64,000 bases of DNA, taken from assembly GCF_002161555.1 (NCBI RefSeq), contig NZ_NFHZ01000009.1:1-64000 (forward strand), given 5' to 3'. A program made the translations under genes and the position numbers. Of this stretch, positions 44,953 to 53,340 are shown in pieces. The DNA is from Barnesiella sp. An55 (GTDB lineage: Bacteria; Bacteroidota; Bacteroidia; Bacteroidales; Barnesiellaceae). Position 1 is the stretch's first letter, and every line of letters begins with the position of its first letter. The notes under the pieces are model-generated. The model was not told the origin of the DNA and ran no database searches. It saw only the letters and a list, made by a program, of their open reading frames with translations.

Positions 44953-45579
44953 ATGAAAATCAAATTTATTGCATTACTTTTGTGCGCAGCCGTAAGCAGC
45001 AACGTAGTAAAAGGAGAAGAACCCACCAATACCGCCCAATCAATGAACCGACACGAAATACGCATCTCGGCCAGCGACGGTCTCACCCTCGGACTTGCAA
45101 ACATCTTTGGCATGGGTCTCTCCGATGCCGTAACCGGCAGCAAGCGCAGCGACGAGAAATCGAGCCTGGTATATGGCTTGGGCTACCGCTACTCGATCAG
45201 CCGTTTCAGAGTAGGTGCCGACCTGGGATTTGTACAATCGACCAGCAAACTGACCCTGATTGGCGAAACGGCTCCCTCCTTAAAAGAGAAAGATCTCAAC
45301 TTCATGTTGTTGCCTACCGTCGAATTTGTTTACTTCAAACGTGGTGTCGTTGAACTGTATGGTGGAGCCGCAGCCGGCGTGAACCTGGTAAACCACAGCG
45401 AAACCAGCCTGACCAAAACAGCCAACGCCAATGCGAAGAAAAACGATCTCTCGACTACATTTGCCTACCAGGTGAACCCCATCGCCCTGCGAGTTGGCAA
45501 CCACCGCATCGGCGGATTCCTCGAAGCCGGCCTCGGATACAAAGGATTCCTCACGGCCGGAGTCAGCTTAAGATTCTAA
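44953..45579 (+). CDS. small outer-membrane beta-barrel protein
   Basis: A 208-residue protein with a signal peptide (cleavage near VVKGEE) and an OmpA/OmpW-like eight-strand pattern: SSLVYGLGYRYSISRFRVGADLGFVQ, LNFMLLPTVEFVYFKRGVVELYGGAAAGVNLV, and a C-terminal strand LTAGVSLRF ending in phenylalanine, the barrel assembly signal. No specific family is recognised. It lies 28 nt upstream of the sigma factor gene and may belong to the same unit. Confidence 0.72.
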   Translation: MKIKFIALLLCAAVSSNVVKGEEPTNTAQSMNRHEIRISASDGLTLGLANIFGMGLSDAVTGSKRSDEKSSLVYGLGYRYSISRFRVGADLGFVQSTSKLTLIGETAPSLKEKDLNFMLLPTVEFVYFKRGVVELYGGAAAGVNLVNHSETSLTKTANANAKKNDLSTTFAYQVNPIALRVGNHRIGGFLEAGLGYKGFLTAGVSLRF

Positions 45580-45607
45580 TCACCCCCATAAACAGCGAGT
45601 GCTACAT

Positions 45608-46174
45608 ATGCAAGAGAATAGAAAAGAAGTCTTTAAAGGCCTGTTCCAAAAACACTATCCCTGCCTATGCCATATCGCCTATGGGTATGTGTTGGACCGA
45701 GACGAATCGGAAGACATTGTACAGGAACTCTTTATCAATGTCTGGGACAAAGGCAAAGACACCTTGCCCGAGAAAGAGTTTGCCGCCTACATGACCACTG
45801 CAATAAAAAACAGCTGCATCTCTTTCTTGCGCAAGAAACAGGGAAACTTCGTCTCTATCGACGACTATCCCACCACTGCCATCGATCAACCGGATGAAAT
45901 CTACGATGAAGTCGATGAGGCGAAATCGCCCGAAAATCTCCTGCAGGTAGCACTCGCTTCTTTACCTCCCAAATGCAAAGAGGTCTTTTTGATGGCCAAA
46001 CTCAAAGGGATGAAATACCGCGAGATTGCCGAGAAACTGAACCTTTCGGAGAAAACCATAGAGAATCAAATGACCCGAGCCATCAGGCTCCTACGCACCT
46101 ATGTGGCAGAATACAATTCCTTGCGAATTGCCATTATCACAATCGTTTTATCAATCCTCTTAAACTACAAGTAA
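45608..46174 (+). CDS. ECF RNA polymerase sigma factor
   Basis: A 188-residue extracytoplasmic-function sigma factor of the Bacteroidota FecI-like group. Region 2 covers FKGLFQKHYPCLCHIAYGYVLDRDESEDIVQELFINVW, and region 4 covers LPPKCKEVFLMAKLKGMKYREIAEKLNLSEKTIENQMTRA with the helix-turn-helix. The last 17 residues (LRIAIITIVLSILLNYK) form a short hydrophobic tail. A GTG at 45599 is also possible. The FecR gene begins after 1 nt, so this is a sigma/anti-sigma pair. Confidence 0.95.
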   Translation: MQENRKEVFKGLFQKHYPCLCHIAYGYVLDRDESEDIVQELFINVWDKGKDTLPEKEFAAYMTTAIKNSCISFLRKKQGNFVSIDDYPTTAIDQPDEIYDEVDEAKSPENLLQVALASLPPKCKEVFLMAKLKGMKYREIAEKLNLSEKTIENQMTRAIRLLRTYVAEYNSLRIAIITIVLSILLNYK

Positions 46175-46175
46175 A

Positions 46176-47141
46176 ATGGGAAACCACGATGACATAGACG
46201 AACTGTTGGCCAAGCACTTTGCCCACGAACGGCTCACCGCCGCCCAACAGGCCAGACTGGATCAATGGAAAGCTGCCTACCCCGAAGAGAGCCAACGATT
46301 GCAACGGCTTATCGATATGCCCATCTTCAGCGATACTTCGTTCAAGGTCGATACCGAAAAGGCCTGGGCCAAAATCGAACCGCAACTCAAGGAGCACTCG
46401 CTCAAAATCGGATTCCTTGGTAAAAAAGCCTGGTTCTACTCTGCGGCGGCCGCCATTGCCCTGATCCTGGTAACCACACTGTTACTTCTCTCTCGCGAGA
46501 CCGATACTCAAACTGTACGCTACGCCGATATAACCCAAACCGAAAACGTTCTTTTGCCCGATGGGTCGGAGGTAACTCTTTACCCTCATGCGACCCTCAC
46601 ATTCCGATATGCCGACGACGGGACCGCCCGCCAGGTAGAGCTCTCCGGGAAAGCCTTCTTCCACGTAAAGAACCGCGACAACGCTCCGTTCAAGATCTCT
46701 ACCGCCAAGATGACGGTCGAAGTCCTGGGAACCTCGTTCCTCGTCGATGCCGTTCACGACAACAAGGCTGGCGTGTTTGTCAAGAGCGGCCGGGTAAAGG
46801 TCTCGACCTCATACAACAATGTCATCCTCGAAGCCAACGAAAAAGTCGAGGTGACCGACGGCCAAATGACTTTGGGAATTATCGAGGACCCCGACTCCTT
46901 CTTTGGCAGAAGCGACTCGATGCTGGTCTTCAAAAGCACTCCCATCACCACGGTCGTCCAAGAGGTGGAAAAGCAGACCGGTGTGAAAATCGAGTTGGGT
47001 AAAGGACTCGAAAACAACACGGTCACCACCAAAATCAATATGAGCGAGAAAGAGAGCATTGCAGCCGAACTGGCTTTTGTGTGCGGCTGCCAGTGCGACA
47101 CCCTGGAAAAGGAGCGGTATTACAAACTATATTATGAATAA
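46176..47141 (+). CDS. FecR-family anti-sigma factor
   Basis: A 321-residue single-pass inner-membrane protein. The cytoplasmic N-terminal domain (residues 1-80) binds the sigma factor; a transmembrane helix (about 86-107, FYSAAAAIALILVTTLLLL) follows; the periplasmic part holds the FecR domain (VLLPDGSEVTLYPHATLTF, VELSGKAFFHV, FKISTAKMTVEVLGTSFLV) and a C-terminal STN-like DUF4974 domain (FKSTPITTVVQEVEKQTGVKIEL). It relays the signal from the TonB receptor encoded next; their frames overlap by 8 nt. Confidence 0.95.
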   Translation: MGNHDDIDELLAKHFAHERLTAAQQARLDQWKAAYPEESQRLQRLIDMPIFSDTSFKVDTEKAWAKIEPQLKEHSLKIGFLGKKAWFYSAAAAIALILVTTLLLLSRETDTQTVRYADITQTENVLLPDGSEVTLYPHATLTFRYADDGTARQVELSGKAFFHVKNRDNAPFKISTAKMTVEVLGTSFLVDAVHDNKAGVFVKSGRVKVSTSYNNVILEANEKVEVTDGQMTLGIIEDPDSFFGRSDSMLVFKSTPITTVVQEVEKQTGVKIELGKGLENNTVTTKINMSEKESIAAELAFVCGCQCDTLEKERYYKLYYE

Positions 47142-49572
47142 GCTACATCTCTTATTCTTTATATTAGCACTACTTTGGGGTCAATCATCGTTAGGTGAAA
47201 ATACAAAAAGACCCGATGCGATAGCAGAAGAGCGGATCTCAGTTTCCGCCTCTTCTGCTACTGTGTTACAGTGGTTCGAACAAATCGAGGAGCAATGCCA
47301 CATCACGCTCTCCTACAACCCGTCCGATATAGACCTCGACCAAGTCTGTACCTTCAAGACCTCGGGTACCACGACCGTGAGGAAACTGTTGAAGGAGATT
47401 CTGAGGGACTACTCGTTCAAGACCACAGTCATTCCACCCCGCAAACTGGTGATTCAAATAGGTAAAGAGAAATTCTTCACTCTCACCGGTACCATCTATG
47501 AAGAGGGCAGCAGCGAGAAGCTCTATGGAGCCATCGTCTCGCTCTACAACGAAAACGGGAAAAAACAATATACCTTCTCCGACGAAAACGGAAGGTTCAA
47601 ACTGCCGTTACCCGAGGGAAGCTACTACCTCGGAATTACCTGCATGGGCTATACCCCTTACGAAGAAGAGATTGTCATGAACCGCGACCTCTCGCTGCAA
47701 CCTCAGCTGAAGGCTCAACTTTTCGAGATCGAAGAAGTCACCGTCAAATCGCACAAGTTGGGCAACTCGCTCAACGAGCTGGCCCCTTCGAGCATGTTGT
47801 CGTTCAACAGCAACGACCTCTTTTCACAGATATGGATTCTGCCGGGCGTGACCGGCATCCCCACCGGCAACAACTTCCTGGTCGATGGCGGAGGATACGA
47901 CGAAAACCAGCTCCTGCTCGACGGTGTACCGGTCTATCACCCGGGGCACCTCAACCTGATGCTGCCGGTATTCAACGGCGACGCCGTGAAAAATATCGTC
48001 TTTCACAAAGGTTTCTTCCCCACCAAGCTGGAGGGGAAACTCTCGTCGATTACCGAAATCAACCTCAAGGAGGGGAACAAGCAGGAACACATGCGCACCC
48101 TGTCGCTCGACATGCCCGCCGCATCGGTCATGCTCGAAGGCCCCATCGTCAAAAACAAGCTCTCCTATCTGGTAAGTGCCCGGCGCAGCTGGCTCGACCT
48201 GCTCGACGAGTTTCTGTCGGAAGAGGATCGGCTCAACCACTCGACACTCGACTTCAATGCCAAGCTGTCATACGACATCTCGCCATCGAGTTCACTCAAA
48301 GCCCTGGCCTACCATGCCCAGGATATCTACCGCCAACCCATAGGGCCCAAAGAAAAAACTACGGTGCTTCGATGGACCAACCAAATCTACCAGCTCTCCT
48401 ACAATTTCTCCAAGGGGAAACTGAGCAACACCACCGCGCTCTTCTATACCTCGCACGAGAATGTCGCCAACGCCGGTATTCTGGGATTCGAAATCAACGA
48501 CAACAACTACATACACAGCGGTATCAAGTCGTTAAACCTCTCGACCGAGTTCAGTTACAGCTACGACAACATTTATACTACCCGCTGGGGTGCGAAATAT
48601 GCCCACGAGATTTACGACCTGGCCATCTTTGGCGACAATGTACGGGTGCGACACGAACCCATCGACCAGTTCTCAATCTTCTACGACAACCTCATACGCA
48701 TCACCCCCCAGCTCTTCACCCAGGTAGGTGTCCACTTCATCGGCTATCTGCCCGAGAAACACCGCGACTATTACAGCATACAGCCCCGGTTCTCGCTCAA
48801 GTATTCGCCCAGGACCAACGACCTGTTCTACCTCAACTTCTCACGCATGGAGCAGTTCTATCACTACCTGCGATTCAACACCTTCTACCTGCCCACCGAC
48901 TTCAGGATGCCCAGTATCGAAGCATACAAACCCCGCTCGTCGGAACACTACGAGATGGGCTGGAAACACAACCTGCCTAACGGAGCGCTCGAGATGTCGG
49001 CTTATTACAAAACCCGCCGCAACATCGTGGCACTGCGTCCCGAAACCTATGTCGAAGATACCGAGTGGGGGAATTATATCATGACAGGCGATGGCGACAG
49101 CTACGGTATCAAATGCTACTTCTACAACTACTGGAGTCACTGGCTGCTGCAACTCTCCTACACCTATGCCCGCAGCCGGGAGTGGTTCGACGAGTTGAAG
49201 GCCAACGGCAAGCTCCCCTCGCTTTACGACATACCCCACCAACTGAACGGAGCCCTCTCCTATACCCTCAACACACACTCCACCTTCTCGGTGGGCGGAC
49301 TGCTGCGGTCGGGCAAAGTGCTCGAGATCGACGAGACCACATTCGATCCCTTCACCAAAGACAAGTTCCGCAAAAAACGGGCGCCGCTCAATTACCGGGT
49401 CGATGCCGGCTACTCCTTCAAAAAGACTTTCGGTGACGACAAATTGCTGTTGCTCAGGGTAGGACTCTACAACATTGTGGGCAATCCGCCCGAAGAGGAG
49501 ATTCTCGACTTCTATTCTGTACACTGGCCCTACAACTGCATGCCTTACGGCAGCATCAGTTTCAAGTTCTAA
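47134..49572 (+). CDS. TonB-dependent receptor with STN signalling domain (FecA type)
   Basis: An 812-residue outer-membrane transporter/transducer. Signal peptide (residues 1-21), then an STN domain (about 35-110, ISVSASSATVLQWFEQIEEQ...), a carboxypeptidase-regulatory-like domain (about 120-200, LTGTIYEEGSSEKLYGA), a plug (ILPGVTGIPTGNNFLVDGGGYDENQLLLDGVPVYHPGHL) and a 22-strand-type barrel ending in SISFKF. The STN domain is the part that signals to FecR, so this trio is a cell-surface signalling system. No SusD-like gene follows, so the substrate may be an iron chelate, small glycan or other ligand. ATG at 47134 overlaps the fecR end. Confidence 0.94.
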   Translation: MNKLHLLFFILALLWGQSSLGENTKRPDAIAEERISVSASSATVLQWFEQIEEQCHITLSYNPSDIDLDQVCTFKTSGTTTVRKLLKEILRDYSFKTTVIPPRKLVIQIGKEKFFTLTGTIYEEGSSEKLYGAIVSLYNENGKKQYTFSDENGRFKLPLPEGSYYLGITCMGYTPYEEEIVMNRDLSLQPQLKAQLFEIEEVTVKSHKLGNSLNELAPSSMLSFNSNDLFSQIWILPGVTGIPTGNNFLVDGGGYDENQLLLDGVPVYHPGHLNLMLPVFNGDAVKNIVFHKGFFPTKLEGKLSSITEINLKEGNKQEHMRTLSLDMPAASVMLEGPIVKNKLSYLVSARRSWLDLLDEFLSEEDRLNHSTLDFNAKLSYDISPSSSLKALAYHAQDIYRQPIGPKEKTTVLRWTNQIYQLSYNFSKGKLSNTTALFYTSHENVANAGILGFEINDNNYIHSGIKSLNLSTEFSYSYDNIYTTRWGAKYAHEIYDLAIFGDNVRVRHEPIDQFSIFYDNLIRITPQLFTQVGVHFIGYLPEKHRDYYSIQPRFSLKYSPRTNDLFYLNFSRMEQFYHYLRFNTFYLPTDFRMPSIEAYKPRSSEHYEMGWKHNLPNGALEMSAYYKTRRNIVALRPETYVEDTEWGNYIMTGDGDSYGIKCYFYNYWSHWLLQLSYTYARSREWFDELKANGKLPSLYDIPHQLNGALSYTLNTHSTFSVGGLLRSGKVLEIDETTFDPFTKDKFRKKRAPLNYRVDAGYSFKKTFGDDKLLLLRVGLYNIVGNPPEEEILDFYSVHWPYNCMPYGSISFKF

Positions 49573-49671
49573 AAAAAAATCGCAGCACCAGGCTTTTCCC
49601 GGAACTGCGTTTCTCACAGGCCGTCGAGTTGCCCCCGACCACCTTACACGGAGCGGAATCACCCGCGCCGA

Positions 49672-49851
49672 TTACCAGAACTTGTTCTGGCTGGGATTGT
49701 ACTCAAAACCCACACTCCCCAACTTGGCTACCAAATCGGCCTTGCTGATGTGCATATCGTCACACAAAGCATCGAGCGAAGCGTAATTGTCGCGCAACTT
49801 CGTGTTGATAAACGAAAAAAGAATCATCGGATCCTCGGGTAATGTATTCAT
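49672..49851 (-). CDS. DUF4250 protein
   Basis: A 59-residue protein of family DUF4250, function unknown. It reads MNTLPEDPMILFSFINTKLRDNY at its start, followed by a helix-turn-helix-like segment LDALCDDMHISKADLVAKLG and the end GFEYNPSQNKFW. The open frame continues far upstream, but the promoter repeat at 49879 leaves only ATG 49851 with a 20-nt leader. The gene is therefore driven by repeat copy 5. Confidence 0.88.
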   Translation of the reverse strand: MNTLPEDPMILFSFINTKLRDNYASLDALCDDMHISKADLVAKLGSVGFEYNPSQNKFW

Positions 49852-49878
49852 AATCTGTATCCTTTTTATTTCGGGGTG

Positions 49879-49957
49879 CAAAGATAGCGAAAGGTGAGCG
49901 TAGAGACAAACAGAAAACGAAAGTTTTCTACGTTTGGCTATACCGAACCGCATCCTT
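49879..49957 (-). repeat. promoter-bearing dispersed repeat, copy 5 (toward DUF4250)
   Basis: Minus-strand TTTG (49910-49907), exactly 20 nt, TATCTTTG (49886-49879). Upstream hairpin AGAAAAC-GAAA-GTTTTCT within CAAAC/GTTTG, then GGCTATACCGAACCGCATCC. This is the best-preserved copy. Confidence 0.82.
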
Positions 49958-50066
49958 TTTTCTATACCAACAGCAATTTGCTCATAGGCACGGCAAGAGA
50001 GCAGAGATAAGAATCGTCCACCGGGTCTTCGAGAGAAAGACCGGGCCGACAACCGGGGCAACCGTC

Positions 50067-50705
50067 TCACTCTCCAGCCAAAGGCAGGTCGGGCAACCGC
50101 CCATCCTCGATTTGCATCGTCTGCATCCGGCTCTTCGATACCCCAAACTTACGCCCGAAGGCCGTCCAGTAATAGGTCGAAGCCCATATAAACAACCGCT
50201 TGCTCAATGGCATGGTAGCCTTTATCGTGCGATGCTCACCATGGGCAACCGACCGGGCCAACCGCTTGATGGCTCGCACGGCTACATACTTGAAGGGTGT
50301 CCCCAGAATAGCTTCACCGCTCCCCAACTCCAGAATCGAGCCCACCCGATAATCGTTCTTCCGGCAGAAGATATGCATCATCTCTATGGCAATCTCATTT
50401 TGGCTATATTCCAAAAAACCACAGTTAATCAAGATCGACACCATCGGCTTGCGGGCCGGCGGATTGGCCTCCAGTTCTTTCAAGAAATCGAGAAACCCCA
50501 CCGGCAAGGCATCGGCATACAAGGGGAAAACAAAGAGCACATCGCTGTAACCCGCCATCAGTTCACACAACTGGCGGTGGTTCCGCTTCGTGAGGTTGTA
50601 GTAGTCGGTCTCGACCGGACAATACCGCGAAAAAAGCTCGGCATACCGTTTCGAATTCGATTTCGGTGCCCGAGGGCTACCGTTGATTATCATTATCCGT
50701 TCCAT
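50067..50705 (-). CDS. flavodoxin-like NAD(P)H oxidoreductase-type protein
   Basis: A 212-residue protein with a flavodoxin-like start RIMIINGSPRAPKSNSKRYAELF, the FMN-phosphate loop of NADPH-dependent FMN reductases, and the second block VLFVFPLYADALPVGFLDFLKEL. The C-terminal part (KRLFIWASTYYWTAFGRKFGVSK) is basic and aromatic. It starts inside the end of the upstream flavodoxin gene (13-nt overlap), so both are translated together. The specific substrate is unknown. Confidence 0.75.
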   Translation of the reverse strand: MERIMIINGSPRAPKSNSKRYAELFSRYCPVETDYYNLTKRNHRQLCELMAGYSDVLFVFPLYADALPVGFLDFLKELEANPPARKPMVSILINCGFLEYSQNEIAIEMMHIFCRKNDYRVGSILELGSGEAILGTPFKYVAVRAIKRLARSVAHGEHRTIKATMPLSKRLFIWASTYYWTAFGRKFGVSKSRMQTMQIEDGRLPDLPLAGE

Positions 50706-51205
50706 CGCTCCACAATCTTTTTTACACAATCATCCAATTCGGCCTCGGGGGTAAACACCACCTCATGGCTCTCAAAACTCATATTGCTCGCATTGCGGGC
50801 CACCAGCTTCTCAAAGAGAGCTCGCTCCTCGGCATCGATATCGCCATAGGCCACAATCGTCGCCCGCTTGGGCACCACGGCACGCTGCACATGATGCGTC
50901 TCGTTCTTGAAAATGCGAATAAAAGCCTGTTGCACAGGGATAGCACGCTCGAGCATACGCTTCATCACCGAGTCATACCCGCCATACTTCACACGGCTCA
51001 CATAGAGCACCGTGTCGCTGGCCGCGATATAGGGATAGACCCGGGTGGCATCGTCGCGCATCACACACTTACCGGGCGTGCGGGTCCAGCAGCCAAAACA
51101 GCCGGTGCAGTTGGCAATCTTCAGCGAAGACAAGTCGATATACTTTATATCCGAATTGTCTCGAATGTTCACTTGAATAGGTCGGTCACACATTATCAGT
51201 TTCAT
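50693..51205 (-). CDS. cysteine-rich flavodoxin-family protein
   Basis: A 170-residue protein resembling multimeric flavodoxins (WrbA/iron-sulfur flavoprotein group). It has the motif NCTGCFGCWTRTPGKC (residues 34-49), a cysteine pattern typical of Fe-S or thiol-reactive flavoproteins, but the usual N-terminal phosphate loop is degenerate. A plus-strand-independent promoter (51292-51323) lies upstream with a leader of about 80 nt. It overlaps the second flavodoxin-like gene by 13 nt. Confidence 0.72.
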   Translation of the reverse strand: MKLIMCDRPIQVNIRDNSDIKYIDLSSLKIANCTGCFGCWTRTPGKCVMRDDATRVYPYIAASDTVLYVSRVKYGGYDSVMKRMLERAIPVQQAFIRIFKNETHHVQRAVVPKRATIVAYGDIDAEERALFEKLVARNASNMSFESHEVVFTPEAELDDCVKKIVERWNG

Positions 51206-51291
51206 AATCAATCGTTTTAAAGGTCAATTTTCCACAGCAATCTTACCGGCCGAGTTTATATCAATTCTAAATAACGCCCCAAAGAGGGGAG

Positions 51292-51323
51292 CAAAAATAG
51301 TTCATTCACAAACCACTGCCAAA
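51292..51323 (-). promoter_or_regulatory. promoter of the flavodoxin pair
   Basis: Minus-strand TTTG (51323-51320), 20-nt spacer, TATTTTTG (51299-51292). Confidence 0.7.
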
Positions 51324-51541
51324 ACAAAGGCAACCGGTCTATTTATTTTTATGACTTTTTACTGTTTGTTTTCAACTGGCCACAGCAGCTCCCAACTCGA
51401 GCCTCTGTCAAGATACAAACACCCTGACTCCACCCTTTAGCAACCGCACCAAAACCTCATTTCATAGAAACATCCATCACCTACACACTGTTCATTCGGA
51501 GTAACTGCCCTACACAAATTTCTAAAAAAAAAGCTCAAGAT

Positions 51542-51572
51542 TTTGTACGTTCACACAATGTTCGTATATTTG
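51542..51572 (+). promoter_or_regulatory. promoter of arsR
   Basis: TTTG at 51542-51545, 19-nt spacer, TATATTTG at 51565-51572. The -7 box forms the centre of the operator at 51559-51578. It lies inside a possible longer frame and supports ATG 51591. Confidence 0.78.
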
Positions 51573-51578
51573 CGAACA
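51559..51578. promoter_or_regulatory. ArsR-type operator O1
   Basis: Perfect inverted repeat TGTTCG-N8-CGAACA whose 8-nt centre is the -7 box TATATTTG. It matches O2 and O3 in arm sequence and spacing. Confidence 0.75.
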
Positions 51579-51590
51579 ATTATTTACCGC

Positions 51591-51920
51591 ATGGACGAGA
51601 AGAGAGACTATACCCCCACCCAAGAGCAATTGGCCCGATATGCCAAGGCACTGGGACATCCGGCCCGGATAGCCATCCTGCATTTCCTGGCCCAACAAGA
51701 GACCTGTTACTTCGGCGATATTCACGAAGAATTACCAATCGCCAAAGCTACCGTGTCGCAACACCTCAAGGAGCTCAAGGAGGCGGGCCTCATCCAAGGC
51801 GAAGTCGAGACCCCCAAAGTGCGATACTGCATCAACCGCCAGAACTGGGAAAGAGCCCGCCAACTCTTCGGAGAATTCTTCGAGCAGTGCGTCGCCTCGT
51901 CGGGGAAATGCTGTAGATAA
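51591..51920 (+). CDS. ArsR-family metalloregulator
   Basis: A 109-residue winged-helix repressor: [46 protein letters not shown]. Cysteines lie at the end of helix 3 (QETCYFG) and in the C-terminal tail ([14 protein letters not shown]), candidates for metal or arsenical sensing. A start at 51558 would put the -7 box inside the gene, so ATG 51591 is used. It heads a three-gene set (regulator, thiol-redox protein, permease) with a matching operator before each gene. Confidence 0.92.
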   Translation: MDEKRDYTPTQEQLARYAKALGHPARIAILHFLAQQETCYFGDIHEELPIAKATVSQHLKELKEAGLIQGEVETPKVRYCINRQNWERARQLFGEFFEQCVASSGKCCR

Positions 51921-51946
51921 CAGCCTCCCGATTTTTTTAATTTTAT

Positions 51947-51966
51947 TGTTCGTTGTTTTGCGAATT
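51947..51966. promoter_or_regulatory. ArsR-type operator O2
   Basis: TGTTCG-N8-CGAATT, the same spacing as O1; the centre TTGTTTTG is a near -7 box. It lies 26 nt before the thioredoxin-like gene. Confidence 0.6.
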
Positions 51967-51992
51967 ACGTTTAACTTATAAATATCACCAAG

Positions 51993-52253
51993 ATGGAAAT
52001 TAAAATTTTAGGAACCGGCTGTGCCGGATGCAAAGCTTTGTATGAACGAGTAGAACAGGTAGTCAATGAACTGGGAATATCGGCCACCCTCACCAAAGAA
52101 GAGGACCTGATAAAAATCATGGCTTACAATGTGATGACACTCCCCGCCCTCGTCGTGGACGGCAAGGTGGTTGCCAAAGGCAAAATATCGACCGACGAAA
52201 TTAAAGCTATCCTCACCCGATTCCTCCATACCGAGATGCTGGATAAAGATTAA
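51993..52253 (+). CDS. small thioredoxin-fold redox-active disulfide protein
   Basis: An 86-residue glutaredoxin/thioredoxin-fold protein with the motif GTGCAGCKALYERVE (CxGC at about residues 9-12) and a typical cis-proline region MTLPALVVDGKVVAKG. This family is often encoded beside ArsR regulators and permeases of the ArsP/YraQ type. A role in reducing or transferring the permease substrate is inference. Confidence 0.88.
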   Translation: MEIKILGTGCAGCKALYERVEQVVNELGISATLTKEEDLIKIMAYNVMTLPALVVDGKVVAKGKISTDEIKAILTRFLHTEMLDKD

Positions 52254-52292
52254 CCCCAATACCTTTTCTATATATAATTTTTTTAGCTTAAT

Positions 52293-52312
52293 TGTTCGTA
52301 TTATTACAAACA
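52293..52312. promoter_or_regulatory. ArsR-type operator O3
   Basis: TGTTCG-N8-CAAACA within ATTG...CAAT, one mismatch from a perfect 8-bp arm pair, with the same 8-nt centre (TATTATTA). It lies 15 nt before the permease ATG. Confidence 0.65.
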
Positions 52313-52327
52313 ATATTCTCATTTATC

Positions 52328-53296
52328 ATGATTCAACAACTGGCCGACTGGCTAATATACGGGTTACTGGGATTGAGTGCCGATACTGCACTCGGGAGTG
52401 CCCTCAACTTCTTCATCTACGATTCGATAAAGATTGTCCTGCTGCTCTTCCTCATCAGTGTAATTATGGGCATCGTCAATGCCTACTTCCCCATCGAGAG
52501 GCTGCGCAACTACCTCACCTCGCACCGGCTCTACGGACTCCAATATCTTTTTGCGTCACTCTTCGGAGCCATCACACCCTTTTGCTCCTGCTCGTCGATA
52601 CCGCTCTTCATCGGATTCGTCAAGGGAGGTATTCCCCTGGGAGTCACCTTTGCTTTCCTCATCACCTCGCCACTGGTCAACGAAGTAGCCGTGGCCATGT
52701 TTCTCGGCACCTTCGGGTTGCGCATCACCCTCATCTATGTGGTGAGCGGCATCCTGTTGGGAATGATCGGAGGGTTCGTACTGGGCCGGATGAAACTCGA
52801 GCCCTATCTGAGTGACTGGGTAAGACAGATACAACAGAACGCATCGGCCGACTTCAACACCTGGGAACGCGAACACACCCCCTTTGTAAAACGACTGCCA
52901 TCCATCCTGCGCGAGGCTTGGAGCATTGTAAAAGGTGTGCTCCTCTATATCATCATAGGTATAGGCATAGGAGCTTTCATGCATGGCTATGTGCCCGAAG
53001 GATTTTTTGAGCACTACCTGTCGCGCGACAATGTATGGGCCGTGCCGCTTTCGGTACTGCTGGCCGTGCCCATGTATGCCAACGCCGCCGGTATCGTACC
53101 CATCATCGAAGTGTTTGTAGCCAAAGGCATACCCATCGGCACCGCCCTGGCCTTCATGATGGCCGTCGTAGGGCTATCGCTACCCGAAGCTACCCTGCTG
53201 AAAAAGGTGATGTCCTGGCGACTTATCGGTATCTTCTTCGGGGTAGTCACCCTCATCATCATCCTCTCGGGATATCTGTTCAACGCCATTCTGTAA
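52328..53296 (+). CDS. ArsP/YraQ-type permease (DUF318)
   Basis: A 322-residue membrane protein with about eight transmembrane helices. The conserved cysteine pair and proline are in TPFCSCSSIPLFIGFVKGGIPLG, and the pseudo-repeat GIVPIIEVFVAKGIPIG occurs in the second half. ArsP, a member of this family, exports trivalent organoarsenicals; others are of unknown substrate. An upstream TTG start is ignored; ATG 52328 lies right after operator O3. The regulator and redox protein upstream support a role in metal or arsenical resistance. Confidence 0.88.
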   Translation: MIQQLADWLIYGLLGLSADTALGSALNFFIYDSIKIVLLLFLISVIMGIVNAYFPIERLRNYLTSHRLYGLQYLFASLFGAITPFCSCSSIPLFIGFVKGGIPLGVTFAFLITSPLVNEVAVAMFLGTFGLRITLIYVVSGILLGMIGGFVLGRMKLEPYLSDWVRQIQQNASADFNTWEREHTPFVKRLPSILREAWSIVKGVLLYIIIGIGIGAFMHGYVPEGFFEHYLSRDNVWAVPLSVLLAVPMYANAAGIVPIIEVFVAKGIPIGTALAFMMAVVGLSLPEATLLKKVMSWRLIGIFFGVVTLIIILSGYLFNAIL

Positions 53297-53340
53297 TCGC
53301 CGTTTACAAAAGGAGACGAGTATAATATTCCCCGTTCACC

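Larger units (their letters stand above)
51206..51590. other. 385-bp divergent intergenic region
   Basis: It holds the minus-strand promoter at 51292-51323 and the arsR promoter/operator at 51542-51578. Between them no gene, repeat or known RNA is recognised. Confidence 0.5.
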
